Positions 33,580-44,365 are shown, counted from the stretch's first letter. The stretch: 64,000 nt of DNA from Nematopogon swammerdamellus (GCA_946902875.1 OX336343.1:17903596-17967595); one strand, 5' to 3'. The notes: generated from the letters alone by a model not told the origin. Program-made: numbers and translations.

Positions 33580-33750
33580 ATAGCTGTTTTGGTAAATTTT
33601 TCTGAAAATAAAAAAAGCCAGGTATCCTATTAAAATGTGTAGGTAATCGTCGTACATAGGTACTGTCCCTACTTTATGGTAGACACTGCTGGGTTTGACC
33701 AAAATATGGAAGTAGCTCGCCGAAACCATTTGGACACCACTGATTCAGAT

Positions 33751-34047
33751 GGTCTGGTCTGCCGGTCCAGTTGCGGTGATGTGCGGTTGACTTTATCGTC
33801 TATTTAGGGCGCATTAGCTCAAGTGGACGATATCAACCGCCCCGCCGACCACCTGAAAAGGCGGTGGGCCTTTAATTTGTAAATGTAGCCGACTGTTAAC
33901 TTCCGCGCAGAATGACTGAGCTGAGACAGATATTGTCAAAAATGTATACAAATATTCGAGGATTTAATAGAGAGAATATAACAGAGACAGGGTTAGGGTA
34001 TAAAATGTTTCCCACAGATTCAGATTCAGATATCTATTCATTTCGCC
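33751..34047. other. Spacer, no gene seen
   Basis: No ORF or repeat family was recognised. Confidence 0.3.
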
Positions 34048-34048
34048 A

Positions 34049-34481
34049 AAAAAAGCTTGGAATAAAAGTTAAATTAAAAATTTAAAAAACCCCCGACCCT
34101 TAAAAAGTTAAAAATAATTTCCGTTTACTTAATTAAAGGAGTCGAGAGACCGCTAAGTAAATTCCCGCGCAGCTCTGAGTTTTTATATTTTATTTACTTA
34201 GCGGTCCCCCGACTCCTTTAATTAAGTAAACGGAAATTATTTTTAACTTTTTAAGGGTCGGGGGTTTTTTAAATTTTTAATTTAACTTTTATTCCAAGCT
34301 TTTTTAAAAAAACCGCATGAAAATCGGTCCACTTTTTGAGATAAAATTTTTTTTATTACTTAATTACTTGATTACTCTAATACAAACATAGCTAAGAACC
34401 ATCCCGATTAAACAAGCTTCCTAATAAAAAAAACCGCATCCAAATCGGTCCATCCGTTTGGGAGCTACGATGCCACAGACA

Positions 34482-34522
<41 letters not shown>

Positions 34523-34560
34523 AACTTATAACACCCCTCTTTTTTTCGTCGGGGGTTAAT
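34049..34560. mobile_element. acccccgac-type element with 114-bp inverted arms and a (CA)n tract
   Basis: Arms 34049-34162 and 34192-34305 are inverse copies. They are followed by aatcggtcc-containing units, a CA microsatellite (about 34483-34517) and the end gtcgggggttaa, the inverse of acccccgac. A partial copy is at 36727-36838. This is a familiar repeat type in insect genomes. The superfamily is not determined. Confidence 0.6.
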
Positions 34561-34625
34561 AAAGAACACACAATATTAAAAATATTTCATTGAGACATAG
34601 GTAACACAGTATCGTTCGTATATTT

Positions 34626-34790
34626 TTTATGTCCCGTTCAGCAGGATATAAGAACAAATAATAAAAAATAGAAAAAGTAAAAAATTAAGGGGGTTCCCAT
34701 ACAAGAAACGTGTTTTTTTTTCAATGTTTTTTTGTGGTGCGGAAACCTCGGTGCGCGAGTCCGACTCGCACTTGGCCGGTTTTTTGTTTA
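34626..34790 (+). repeat. 3' part of the GTTCCGTA-type repeat (family G)
   Basis: Contains catacaagaaacgtgttttt and ggtgcgcgagtccgactcgc. It matches 60963-61272 (+), 56860-57140 (-) and 40262-40318 (+). The gtgcgcgagtccgactcgca part is nearly palindromic. Confidence 0.7.
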
Positions 34791-34962
34791 TTACCATTCA
34801 TAGTACCTTATGTAGTAGGTAACTCTTGAGCTTGTCAACCAACATTGTCAACAGGTTTTTCTGTAGTTTTCTTTTTTGTGAATTTTCAGTAATATCAATA
34901 AGAATTTTTAACAAGACTAACAACTCGCAAGCGATCGCACGATAGAGCTACCAACCAAACAT

Positions 34963-35122
34963 AATGTTGCAAGGCAGCTCGGATCGCGACAAGCAAGGCG
35001 ACGACGACGCGACCCGGGCCGGGCGAGAGTCCGCAGTTCGCCCTGTCCGACGCAGGCGCACCTACAACCAGCAGCAATCTGCCTACAGACGTCAAGATGC
35101 ATCTAGTTTGCTGAGCGCATAG
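34963..35122 (+). CDS. Small ORF, hypothetical
   Basis: Begins MLQGSSDRDKQGDDDATRAG and ends QDASSLLSA after an upstream in-frame TAG. It is 52 codons, basic and Gln-rich, with no family recognised. It may be a chance frame in a GC-rich patch. Confidence 0.2.
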
Positions 35123-35350
35123 GTCATGGGGGTCTGCACGAAAGACATCGAATGTCCGAAATTGTATCCCGATTCATTCCAGTTCTTTCTACACAATGAC
35201 ATTTCATGATCGCACGATATTTTCTACCCCATTCTTTTGTTTTTGAGTGAATCAGCTCGTGACTGGATACTCTGGAATGAACTCCCTCCCATTCTCCGTA
35301 TTTTCGCTTCCCACATTTTTAAATTCCGTTTGATTGAGGGGACATATTAT

Positions 35351-35493
35351 CGATGGTTCCGGCAACAAAGGTCATAAAAGCCATTTCGTTTCCGGCAACA
35401 AAGGTCGTAAAAGCCATTTTGACGAAATGGCTTTTACGACCTTTGTTACCTGAAACGAAATGGCTTTTACGACCTTTGTTGCCGGAACCATCG
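35351..35493. repeat. 143-bp palindrome built from two direct units
   Basis: Arms 35351-35419 and 35425-35493 are inverse copies with few mismatches. Each arm holds two direct copies of a ~33-bp unit (ccggcaacaaaggtcgtaaa). The array is therefore two forward and two inverted units. Confidence 0.85.
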
Positions 35494-35566
35494 TTATATT
35501 GTCAAACTCTTAATGTCTTGTCAAAGTAGTAACGTCGATTATGATTATGTTTCGAAGAAACTTTAA

Positions 35567-35810
35567 ACACATACACACGCACAAACACCACACGCCGTAT
35601 CCCGACAATCGGGGTAAACAGAGTAATCGGTGGTGTGCTGCAAGTACTCTGGCAAATTACAGCACAACACCGACCACCACGTTTCATTTTTTTTATTGCT
35701 TTCCATCTGGGTGACTGTGGACGAGGTCAAAGCCTCAGGCGCAGCCAATTCCCCGAGAAGGTGCCAGACCTGCGGCTTGGAGGTGGACTAATGTCGCTGG
35801 GGGGCTATAT
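35567..35810 (-). mobile_element. HP-block repeat with upstream extension
   Basis: The minus strand reads ccagcgacattagtccacct, ggcaccttctcggggaat, then the stem-loop (35627-35673) and gattgtcgggatacggcgtg. The same upstream extension precedes HP at 60735-60960, which defines a longer HP subfamily. Confidence 0.65.
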
Positions 35811-35939
35811 TAAAATTAAATACTAATAATACATCTGTAAGGGATGGCCATGGAGTAAGTTACTTTGTTTTATGAAATATTGCGTTTGTAGACTTTATGT
35901 AGGTATAACACTAAAACTAAATTGACGATTTTTTTAAAT

Positions 35940-36155
35940 ATTTTCTGTATGTGTATGTATGTTCCTCCATAACTCTTAAACCGATTACCCGAGTTACTTA
36001 GATGAGACTTAGTAAAATCACATTTAACTATACGTGACACAGGATGGCTCTCATACAAACCGAATTGTTCCGCGCGCCGAAATAAAAGTGCGGTAGCGGG
36101 CTTATTTCTTCTTTTTAAACACGAATTTGACGCGAGCGAAGCCGCGGGCATAAGC
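35940..36155 (+). mobile_element. Helitron-like 3' end fragment
   Basis: Ends gcgagcgaagccgcgggcat then aagccag before taat. The GC hairpin before the end resembles that at 2541. The terminal CTAG is degraded to CCAG, so the boundary is uncertain. Confidence 0.4.
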
Positions 36156-36504
36156 CAGTAATTAATAACAGGGTAAACTTAAAAACGTTAATATTTCTTC
36201 GAAATTTATTTGGGTGTCCATCATTTCATTTTCGGAAACATCAAACTTCATGTTGATCCCCACGGTAACTCCAGGAGGCGGGCAGGAGCGTAGCTCGCGA
36301 AACACCCACGTCTTCGATTGGCGATACACGCGAGTGGACAGTTTTATATGCGCAAAGCAATAATAAATCTGTAAGCGCCAACTTCTTGACCTTCGCGACG
36401 TAGATCCGCGTGTTAACACGTATTACTTCGCAAACAACACGCCTATGCACAGGGTTATTTACACAGAAATCCTCCCAGAATCAGTAACCTGGTGTCTACT
36501 GGGA

Positions 36505-36632
36505 ACAAACTCGCACGCTAACTCACACAAAAACTCACACATATCAACCAATGACCGTGTCGGGTGCATTACCTAACGCTTTCTGATTGGTTGATATAGA
36601 TCGTTTCTCATGCTCACATCGATCGAGTTTGT
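36505..36632. repeat. Short inverted-repeat element
   Basis: acaaactcg and the inverse cgagtttgt bound 128 bp. Inside, atatcaaccaat and attggttgatat form a second pair. It may be a small MITE. No TSD was found. Confidence 0.35.
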
Positions 36633-36726
36633 AACGCCGCCGGTACAAGACCTTCAGTTGGATAATCTATATGTTCCGAGTTCAATGGTCAGCCTGCCTA
36701 AATCTCTATAGCGATTATTGCAAAAA

Positions 36727-37113
36727 AAAACCCCCGACCCTTAAAAAGCCAAAAATCATTTCCGTTTACTTAAAAGGAGTCGGGTGACCGCTAAGTAAAT
36801 AATACCCGCGCAGCTCTGGGTTTTATATTTTATTTGCTCATTTTTTATGGAAACTGTCACGGTTGGCTACATCACCTGCTACATCGTGATGTCAGCCCAT
36901 AACACCTTGGAACTAGGTGTCATATGTCAGTGCTTCCCTTCGGTCGTGCCGGCTACTGAACTGAACTGGACGAAAAACACGAACTATTTACATAGCCGTT
37001 TCGACCGACCTTTCATTCAGTGCGGTGGTACGAAACCTGGCGTTTAAACCCTACCACTTAGTAAGGTAAGAAGGGAACGGCCTACGGGGAGAGATGTAGT
37101 GGGCCCCACACGA
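36727..37113 (-). mobile_element. acccccgac fragment followed by a SINE fusing X directly to H
   Basis: 36727-36838 is a truncated acccccgac element. From 36841 the plus strand shows tatggaaactgtcacgg and the rest of X, reaches gtaagaagggaacggcctac, then jumps to ggggagagatgtagtggg of the head. The whole T5 promoter block is missing. Confidence 0.7.
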
Positions 37114-37403
37114 TATTTCTATACACCTACTTATGGCTTGCAAATATCATTAAAGTGGAATGAGACCTGAAAATCACATAAAAATTACTTGATACCTTTA
37201 CCAAGAACATAATACATACATAGTCATAGAATTAATCAGCTACAAGGTAGGTTTAACGAAGTAGATACCGCGCACGATACCCTTCTGAAGTGTCCGTCTA
37301 TAACCGTTATACATAACTATCGGGGGCGGAAAAATAACATAAAATATTGACTACTTGAAACGACTGCTAAGGGAATTATAACCCTCGCCGTTTTTATTAT
37401 CGA

Positions 37404-37960
37404 GTAGCTGTGCCCGCGGCTGCGCCCGCTCTTATATTTGACTTCTCTGCTAACCTCATAAGCCATTTAATGTGATAGTAAGTACCCTATAGTTGATGGG
37501 AAGAATCAAGCTATCCGTAGATATTTTTTTTATTAAAATCGGTTCAGTGGTTCTCGAGTTATAAGCGGCCAGACAGACATACAGAAAGCAGACGTTGGAT
37601 TTTATTAAAGGTAAGGAAGGATAAGGAAGGACCAATAAACACAGAGCTACCTACCATGTTTTTTGACTTTATGTGGAAAGTTCTCTGTCGTGTTTGGTGA
37701 CTTTTGTCACGTAATCAAATATCCTAGGTGGCCGACATGGTACTCTCAGCCCCCGTAAATATCCGAATGCCCGTGGGCGCCGTCGGACTACACCTCTGCG
37801 TTAGTCTGGCGCGCGCCATATTTCGTATTAATTCATTCATTTTGCAGATAATTTATTAATTGCCTATTATTAAGAACTGACGACAATTGAAGACGACCTT
37901 ATATTATTTATTATATTAGAATACTGGCTGTGCCCGCGACTACGTCCGCGTGGACTTGAT
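37404..37960 (-). mobile_element. Helitron-like ends and LINE 3' UTR fragment
   Basis: 37404-37565 is the inverse of the 2400-2558 tail (gtgcccgcggctgcgcccgc). 37726-37815 (+) matches the LINE 3' UTR at 41790 (cagcccccgtaaatatccga). 37925-37960 is another gtgcccgcgac terminus on the minus strand. Confidence 0.5.
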
Positions 37961-38102
37961 CTTTCTCAGCCTGTTATAAAACGCAACGTGACTCTGTATA
38001 TTATGTCCGTTCGTTAAGGCCGTGACAAACGCCAACGACCTTGAGCATTCGGGAATTCTACATAATGTACCATGCGACTGCTAATTTCGCTTCGCACGTT
38101 CA

Positions 38103-38189
38103 AGTCACATTTAGCGTAGTTTGTCGCTATCAGCCTAAAGAGTTGATGGTTCGGGGTTCGAATCCCACTTTGGTATGTTTTTTTTTTTT
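38103..38189 (+). ncRNA. tRNA-like Pol III unit (copy 1)
   Basis: A-box-like tagcgtagtttg, then B box ggttcgaatcc, then a T-run of about 14 that could terminate Pol III. The anticodon loop is irregular, so it is a tRNA-derived promoter and not a tRNA gene. Confidence 0.45.
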
Positions 38190-38508
38190 TTGCTTTTTTA
38201 TTATTTTAATTATTAAAATGATTGTGGCTTATGTAACTGATGCGTGATTCTAATTTTTTATTTTTTATTATTTTACCTAAATAACATTTTATTGTAATTT
38301 CTTCCAAATTATTTTAGTTCATGTACTTACCACTTTTTATAAACCTCTAAATAGACTATCGATGAAAACTAAAATAAAAATAGGTAGGTAGGTAATAGGT
38401 AGATAGGCATTTAGGTATGTATGGCAAATATCATAGCAACATAGGTACCGGCATTCGGGAATTCTACATAATGTACCATGCGACTGCTAATTTCGCTTCG
38501 CACGTTCA

Positions 38509-38596
38509 AGTCACATTTAGCGTAGTTTGTCGCTATCAACCTAAAGAGTTGATGGTTCGGGGTTCGAATCCCACTTTCGTATGTTTTTTTTTTTTT
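38509..38596 (+). ncRNA. tRNA-like Pol III unit (copy 2)
   Basis: Same boxes as copy 1, with a slightly shorter T-run. Both boxes survive the duplication unchanged. Confidence 0.45.
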
Positions 38597-38855
38597 GCTT
38601 TTTTATTATTTTAATTATTAAAATGATTGTGGCTTATGTAACTGATGCGTGATTCTAATTTTTTATTTTTTATTATTTTACCTAAATAACATTTTATTGT
38701 AATTTCTTCCAAATTATTTTAGTTCATGTACTTACCACTTTTTATAAACCTCTAAATAGACTATCGATGAAAACTAAAATAAAAATAGGTAGGTAGGTAA
38801 TAGGTAGATAGGCATTTAGGTATGTATGGCAAATATCATAGCAACATAGGTACCG

Positions 38856-39045
38856 GCCGGCGCGCGCGGCGCGCGCGGCGGCAGCATGGCACGGTGCGGT
38901 GGGGTGCGGTGCGGTGCTGTAACTCAGTAGCAGCGTGCGGTGCGGAGGCGGCACGGCGGCGGCACGGCGGCGGCGGCGGTGGAGGCGGCGGCGGCGGTGG
39001 AGGCGGCGGCGGCGGGGGCGCGGTGGAGGCGCGGGAGGCGCAGAC
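38856..39045. other. CpG-rich GGC-repeat tract
   Basis: Long runs of cggcggcggcgg, ggtggaggcgg and ggcgcgcgcggcg. The Gly/Ala/Arg frames are compositional. It may be a promoter island or an expanded trinucleotide tract. Confidence 0.5.
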
Positions 39046-39193
39046 AGCGTTATACCACAGTACCTATTAGTTATTCTGTGGTTATACCAACGAAAGCCAT
39101 GCGTATAACGCCCCGTCAAGTTACGTACCGGAGCGTATACTGATAGATACCACAGAAGAGAGATATTACTGATACGGTCGTACTGTATACTGG

Positions 39194-39577
39194 TACGGAA
39201 AACGACACGGTGGCAACATCACCTACAATACAACATCCGAGATGTCAGCTCGTAACAACTGGTGAAGTAGGTGCTATGTCAGTGCTTTTCTTCGGTCGTA
39301 CCGGCTTCACTGAACTGGACGGAAAAAAAGAAGGGAGTCATATCCCGAAATAGTTTGTATTTTCCGTCCAGTTTAGTGTAGCCGGCACGACCAAAGGGAA
39401 GCACTGACATGGCACCTAAGTTCACCCGGTGTTATGGGCTGACATCACGGATGTTATAGGTGATATAGCAAGCTGTGTCAGTTTACATAAAAAAATCCCT
39501 CAGTCGCCTTTTACGACATGCACGGGGAGAGATGCAGTGGGGCTATTATTTTAAATTACCATCCCACACGGTACAAA
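39194..39577. mobile_element. Rearranged SINE cluster: X(-), X(+), H(-)
   Basis: 39194-39327 is X in minus orientation. 39348-39495 is X in plus orientation with an A tail. 39495-39577 is the head block in minus orientation (cgccttttacgacatgcacg). It shows inversion and recombination among SINE parts at one locus. Confidence 0.75.
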
Positions 39578-39599
39578 TATACCTAACCTACCTATCTCT

Positions 39600-40190
39600 T
39601 TTCCATTCGATCCAAACACAGAAGACAGAAATGACGACCGACACGCGGGCGCAGCAGGGCAGGAGCGAGCAAGCGAGCCCGGAACTAAAATTGTATCTAG
39701 TATTGAAGTGCCTGCTAAATTGACGAAGGCAAAAATTTTACCCTTCCGACTGAAGAATTACGTCAATAATTTCATGTAGGCGTTTTTTGTTTTTTATTTT
39801 TATCTCCTTTCGTGGATAAAATAATAAAACAAATTGAATAGAGTTTTCTCAGAGCTTTGTGACCTTTGAATCGGTGGTATTGTAAAATTGTAATAATACA
39901 CACATACTCAGATTTTCAAAAATTCATGCTTTTTTTATATATTTTTAATTTTATGTTTATTACTTACTTTTACTCATTATTAAAAAAACCAGCAATGCAC
40001 TTTGTTGGTAAGGAACCAAAATATAGGTTGGTATTTTTTTAATTTTCTGAATGTGTGTCAATTGGTCAGTTTTGGACCTTCTTTGTCGCACTTTTTGCAT
40101 GTTTTGCGTATTTGGCGTTTGTCACCGCCTTAATATGATTCATTTGTTTTGGTGTTTGTTTTGATCCGGTTTTGATCCAGTTTTGATCCG
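39600..40190. other. AT-rich spacer
   Basis: No gene is recognised. Confidence 0.3.
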
Positions 40191-40320
40191 ATGGTCGTGC
40201 GTTCGAATCCCACTTGTGCAAATGCTTTTTTCCTATTTTTCTATGAAACTAGCCCGCTTACGCGGTGGAATGGAACCCTCGCCTCGGTGCGTGAATCCAA
40301 CTCGCACTTGACCGATTTGG
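40190..40320 (+). ncRNA. B-box tRNA-like remnant and family G 3' end
   Basis: gcgttcgaatcccac is followed by a T6 run at about 40228-40233. No good A box is placed. cctcggtgcgtgaatccaac with tcgcacttgacc at 40275-40313 belongs to family G. Confidence 0.3.
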
Positions 40321-41380
40321 TGACTGCGAGAACATACTAAGACGCGAATGATACGGACTACAAGGGCACTACGATGCCGGGGACTTCAAAAAGGATTGTG
40401 AGATGAGATATTTACAAAATTTCAATTTTATCGCTTTATTAAATGTTGCATAAATAACAAAATTAACCTTTAACTCACAACAAGTATGCCTCCCTGCGCA
40501 TTACGAACAATAAAGACGTCGACGACGTTAATAAGACGACGATAAAGCCTAGTCATGCAAATTGATATCGCAAAAAAATATGCTTCCAACCTCGTGATTG
40601 GAGAAATCAATTTGTATCGACGCGGCCTCTTTATCCCAGAAGCCGACACGGCGGCTTCGCACAAAGGCATTGCGCCACGGCACCTGCTCGAGTTAAACTC
40701 TTCCACAACACTACGATCCTCGTTATCCAACCATAACTCAACAGTTTTTGCACTGAAAAATAGACTGTAGTCCTTTGTGATAGAGTTCATTATCTAATGT
40801 TGAGTGTAGCGTGAACTGAAATGTTGACGTAAAATCTGAAATTGAGCATTTATTTAATTCAACAACAACTCTGCGGTGAATATGCAAAAGGATCAATTTG
40901 CGAAGTTAGTGGAAGCGTTGTAGGATACTTTTGAAATTGGAACATATTTTGTGGTCGCAAACCGCGGGAATCCGAAGCACGGGATGACGAACTATGCGGT
41001 GTCGACCGGGTTTTGTTTTGAGTGCAAGCAGCAGGTTGAAGATGATCGCTTTGATCTGCACTTATTATATCAATTGATGATCAGATCTTCTGTACGTTTG
41101 CTACATTACATTACACATATTACGATTAATATACGCATATTAACTAACATAGATCATTTAGTATACGTTGCTTTGCAGTTTGAATTTCTGTGGGACGGAA
41201 GAAAAAGTGGTTCAAGTCTACTATTCACGATTCACGCACCTTAGGTATAAATTATAATATTTTAAAATAATACAAGTTATTGTACCAACTTTAATAATTA
41301 TTGAAGAAAATATAAAAAAGTTATACAAATAGCGAAAGAATTCAAAACTACCTAACAAACATTACAATAACTATAAAAAA
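40321..41380. other. Spacer with unrecognised open frames
   Basis: A 106-codon minus frame (40470-40790) and a 97-codon plus frame (40951-41244) have no recognisable domain. Overlap on both strands at 40555-40770 suggests chance openness. Confidence 0.3.
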
Positions 41381-41385
41381 GGGGG

Positions 41386-41595
41386 GGTTGGTACCACCGC
41401 ACTGAATGAAAGGTCGGTCGAAACGGCTATGTAAATAGTTTGTGTTTTCCGTCCAGTTCAGTGTAGCCGGCACGACCGAAGGGAAGCACTGACGTGGCAC
41501 CAAGTTCACCCGGTGTTATGGGCTGACATCACGGATGTTGTAGGTGATGTAGCCAACCGTGTCAGTTTCTATAAAAAAAAAATAATAATAATAAA
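41386..41595 (+). mobile_element. SINE X block with A-tail and (AAT)n
   Basis: Starts at gggttggtaccaccgcactg, ends gtcagtttctat, then A9 and aataataataa. It was 5'-truncated at insertion. Confidence 0.8.
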
Positions 41596-41789
41596 GGGGC
41601 GTTTTAAAAAGTTCCTACAACACTTGCGGCATTACCCCGCTAAGGCTTACCCTTTGAATAAAATAGGCTCTTGATTGCGGGACGCCAGTTGCGTCCACCA
41701 GCAGAGGGCCAAGCCTATTCAAGAAGCTTTATAGTAATATACTCGTAATGTACGGTCTGGGGTCCTTCAAAAATAATGTGAAAGTGCAC

Positions 41790-41912
41790 CTAGCCGGCCG
41801 ACATGGTATTCGCAGCCCCCGTAAATATCCGAATACCCGTGGGCGCCGTCGGACTACACCTCTGCGTTAGTTTGGCGCGCGCCATATGTCGTGTTTCCCA
41901 TAAAAAAAAAAG
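41790..41912 (+). mobile_element. LINE 3' UTR fragment with A-tail
   Basis: Matches 37726-37815 and the tail of 4615-4945 (gggcgccgtcggactacacc, ggcgcgcgccatatgtcg), then gtttcccat and A9. Confidence 0.65.
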
Positions 41913-42299
41913 ATTTTTTTTTAATGGAAATTCATCGTCTCCATCGTCATCATGTGTGTATAATGTATATCGGTCCATTTCTGAATATATACCTCTCCCA
42001 AGGCCCGCCATCACACGCGGCCTTCCGCTCTTATCATCCATCACAACCTACTACCTACTACTACCGACTACCTATACTATACTTATACTACTATATTGAG
42101 GGTGAATGGTATGAACGTACAATTTGAAATAAATTATAATCCCCAATTAAGATTATAAAAAATATTTTAAATTTTCAATTGACGAAAATAAAAAACGTTT
42201 TCTTTTATTTTGGGCTTCGTCTAATGTTTTGGAAGATATATCTCTCTTGATTAAACAAATTTTGGACACAACTTTCCATCCAAAAACCTTGAAAATAGA

Positions 42300-42445
42300 A
42301 TCGTCGCATGCTGCAAGGCTATGTTTCGTACAGACCGCTGAAGCGAGGCTTCTCCGTCACGCGACAAGCCCGCTCCGCATCTGCCTTTATCTCCGTCACC
42401 TGGTTCCCGGGGTTCAAGTCCCCGCCCGACCCCACGGTACCTTTT
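42300..42445 (+). ncRNA. tRNA-like T-arm/B box with T-run
   Basis: cggggttcaagtccccg forms a perfect T arm with a B box, and a T6 run follows at about 42440. No convincing A box is placed. Possibly a degraded tRNA-derived SINE head. Confidence 0.3.
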
Positions 42446-42877
42446 TTAATAGACAAAAAACCGGCACGAAAAATTTTTACGGCATTTGAATATCAATGAA
42501 AAAAACAATATGTTCAGGCGACACCTGTTGGCAGCACGCGAGATTAAAATTAAGGTGCATTACTCTACCTCTATATAGAAACACTGTTACCTATATACGA
42601 ACACGGTGTATGTTATATTATAATGCACAATGCATATTAGGGAAATCTAAATTGCAATAACTAGGAAATGTACGGAAATGGTGAAGACCTTTTACTTAAA
42701 ACTGAATTTTAATGTCATCATATCAGACTGAGACCTTACTCTACATTACATTACTATGTATTTTCGAACCCACTACAACACACAGATTGAGGAGTTATAC
42801 ATTTTGCTTGTCGACCTTTTGTGGCGTAAAACCGAGCGCGGAAGGCACATGCATGCATTATTGCGATTTGATGTGAA

Positions 42878-43218
42878 TGCCGTAGAAGTACCATGTGGGG
42901 CCGGTACTTAAAAAGAATAGCCCCACTGCATCTCTCCCCGTGCATGTCGTAAGAGGCGACTAAGGGATAAGGACAAGATACTGCGCTAAAGGGCGACAGG
43001 CTAGCCACTTCTCACCTTGGCGCAGTCCTTCCACCTAGTCATGCAGCAGGTGGGTTCTTCGTGTCTTACTTGCTGCTTGATAGTTGTCTTGTCCGTATAC
43101 TGTGCTAAACGTGGTGGTCTGTGTTGTGCTGTAATTTACCAGAGTCCTTATAGCACAACACCGATTACTCTGCTTACCCTGATTGTCGGGATACAGCGTG
43201 TGTTATGTGCCGTAGAAG
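42878..43218 (+). mobile_element. Complete SINE of H + B1 + HP type with 11-bp TSD
   Basis: tgccgtagaag repeats at 42878-42888 and 43208-43218. The 319-bp insert begins taccatgtggggccggtact, carries cgactaagggataaggacaa and block B1, then the stem-loop (43118-43164), and ends gcgtgtgttatg with no poly(A). It proves that H-B1-HP is a mobile unit in its own right, distinct from the T5-X form that shares its head. Confidence 0.85.
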
Positions 43219-43486
43219 CCCATGCTCGATTGAAGTATTAAATGTTTTTATAATAAATATAAAAGCAAATATCATAAAATTTTCAAAAGCAACCCATGCT
43301 ATGCCCTTAAAAATCCCCTGGGTATTATCATAGGTGGCAAAAAAAGTTATTACAATAAAGGACACATGCCACGTATTAACATATCGAGATCTTGGAAATT
43401 CTCATTTTTTACATCACTTTCTATCTTTAAATCGGTCGCTGGGGTGGCATAAAGCTTTTTAAAAGTTTATACCGAATCGTCCATAG
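43219..43486. other. AT-rich spacer
   Basis: No gene is recognised. Confidence 0.3.
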
Positions 43487-43954
43487 CAATTTTACACGAG
43501 TCAGTAAGCCTGGATACGAAATACGGCATCGTTTGTATGAGAACCGAGGTAGCCGCCAAAGGGGTGTGAAGTCTGAGGCGGGAGCGGCGCATGGAACGCC
43601 GTGATTGGCCGAGCGAGTAGGTAGCCAAGTGACGCCAGTCTTCCATACATTTGAACGGGATTCATACAATAAGTCGCTCATTGTGTCGATTCGCGATGAA
43701 AAGATGAAACGGATTTAACAATATTTAACCCTTCTTTACATCAAGGGAATAATATAACTTTCTCTTAATCTTAAATGAACAAAGGCAACGCCCCTTTCAC
43801 AATTTTGCGAATTTGCAGATTTTCGCATAAACACGATCATAGTTCTAAGTTCTGAGATACCTCGGATACTTTATTATAAATCTACAATTGTGTATTCCAT
43901 AATAAAAATTATCAAAATGTATGCGAAAATAGTTAAGCATAAAGATTAACTTTT

Positions 43955-44365
43955 TTTAGGAAACTGATACGGATGGCTCCATCATCGTAATAATGCTTCA
44001 GTTTTGTACCAGCGATGATGGGAGCCCAATATATAAATAATAAAATAAAACTACAATAAACTAAAATAATAAAAATAATCAAGATCGATAAATACATAAA
44101 AAATAAATAAACAAACAAACCAAATAAAATAAAAAATATGAAGAAAAACCGGATTTAGACACATCAGCCAAGGCTGCCTGTCTAAAATAAATAAATATAC
44201 CTAGGTGAATTAGGTACGTGCCTTGTCACCGATTCCCCCTAATCGATCCGGCTATACTGAATTGGATGGAAAACACGTAGTTACTACTTTTCATAGTGAC
44301 TTCGACCGACGTTTATTTAGTGCAGTGGTACCAACACGGGCGGGTTGAACCCTACCATCTACATA
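43955..44365 (-). mobile_element. Old diverged SINE copy
   Basis: tttaggaaactgatacggat, then after an unrelated gap ttggatggaaaacacg, cgaccgacg and tagtgcagtggtacc. It lies inside the P-like element, so that element is older than this insertion. Confidence 0.5.

Larger units (their letters stand above)
28977..33750. mobile_element. hAT element with 8-bp TSD hosting a Transib-like element
   Basis: TIRs cagcggtgtccaa (28985) and the inverse of ttggacaccactg (33742) fit the hAT CAGnGG pattern. attcagat repeats at 28977-28984 and 33743-33750. Without its guests the hAT would be only about 500 bp, so it is a non-autonomous element. The Transib-like insertion lies 19 bp from its left end. Confidence 0.85.
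38045..38855 (+). repeat. Tandem duplication, two 406-bp units
   Basis: Copy 1 is 38045-38450 and copy 2 is 38451-38855. They differ at only a few positions (tcagcct/tcaacct, tttggta/ttcgta, T-run length), so the event is recent. Each unit carries one tRNA-like Pol III unit. A CpG-rich tract begins at the end of copy 2. Confidence 0.9.

Noticed and set aside
34049..34560. piggyBac element, from the terminal ttaa
   Set aside because: Only one end has ttaa and no cccTTAA-type TIR pair is present.
38742..39143. Arg/Gly/Ala-rich ORFs on both strands
   Set aside because: They come from the GGC-repeat tract and are open in several frames at once.
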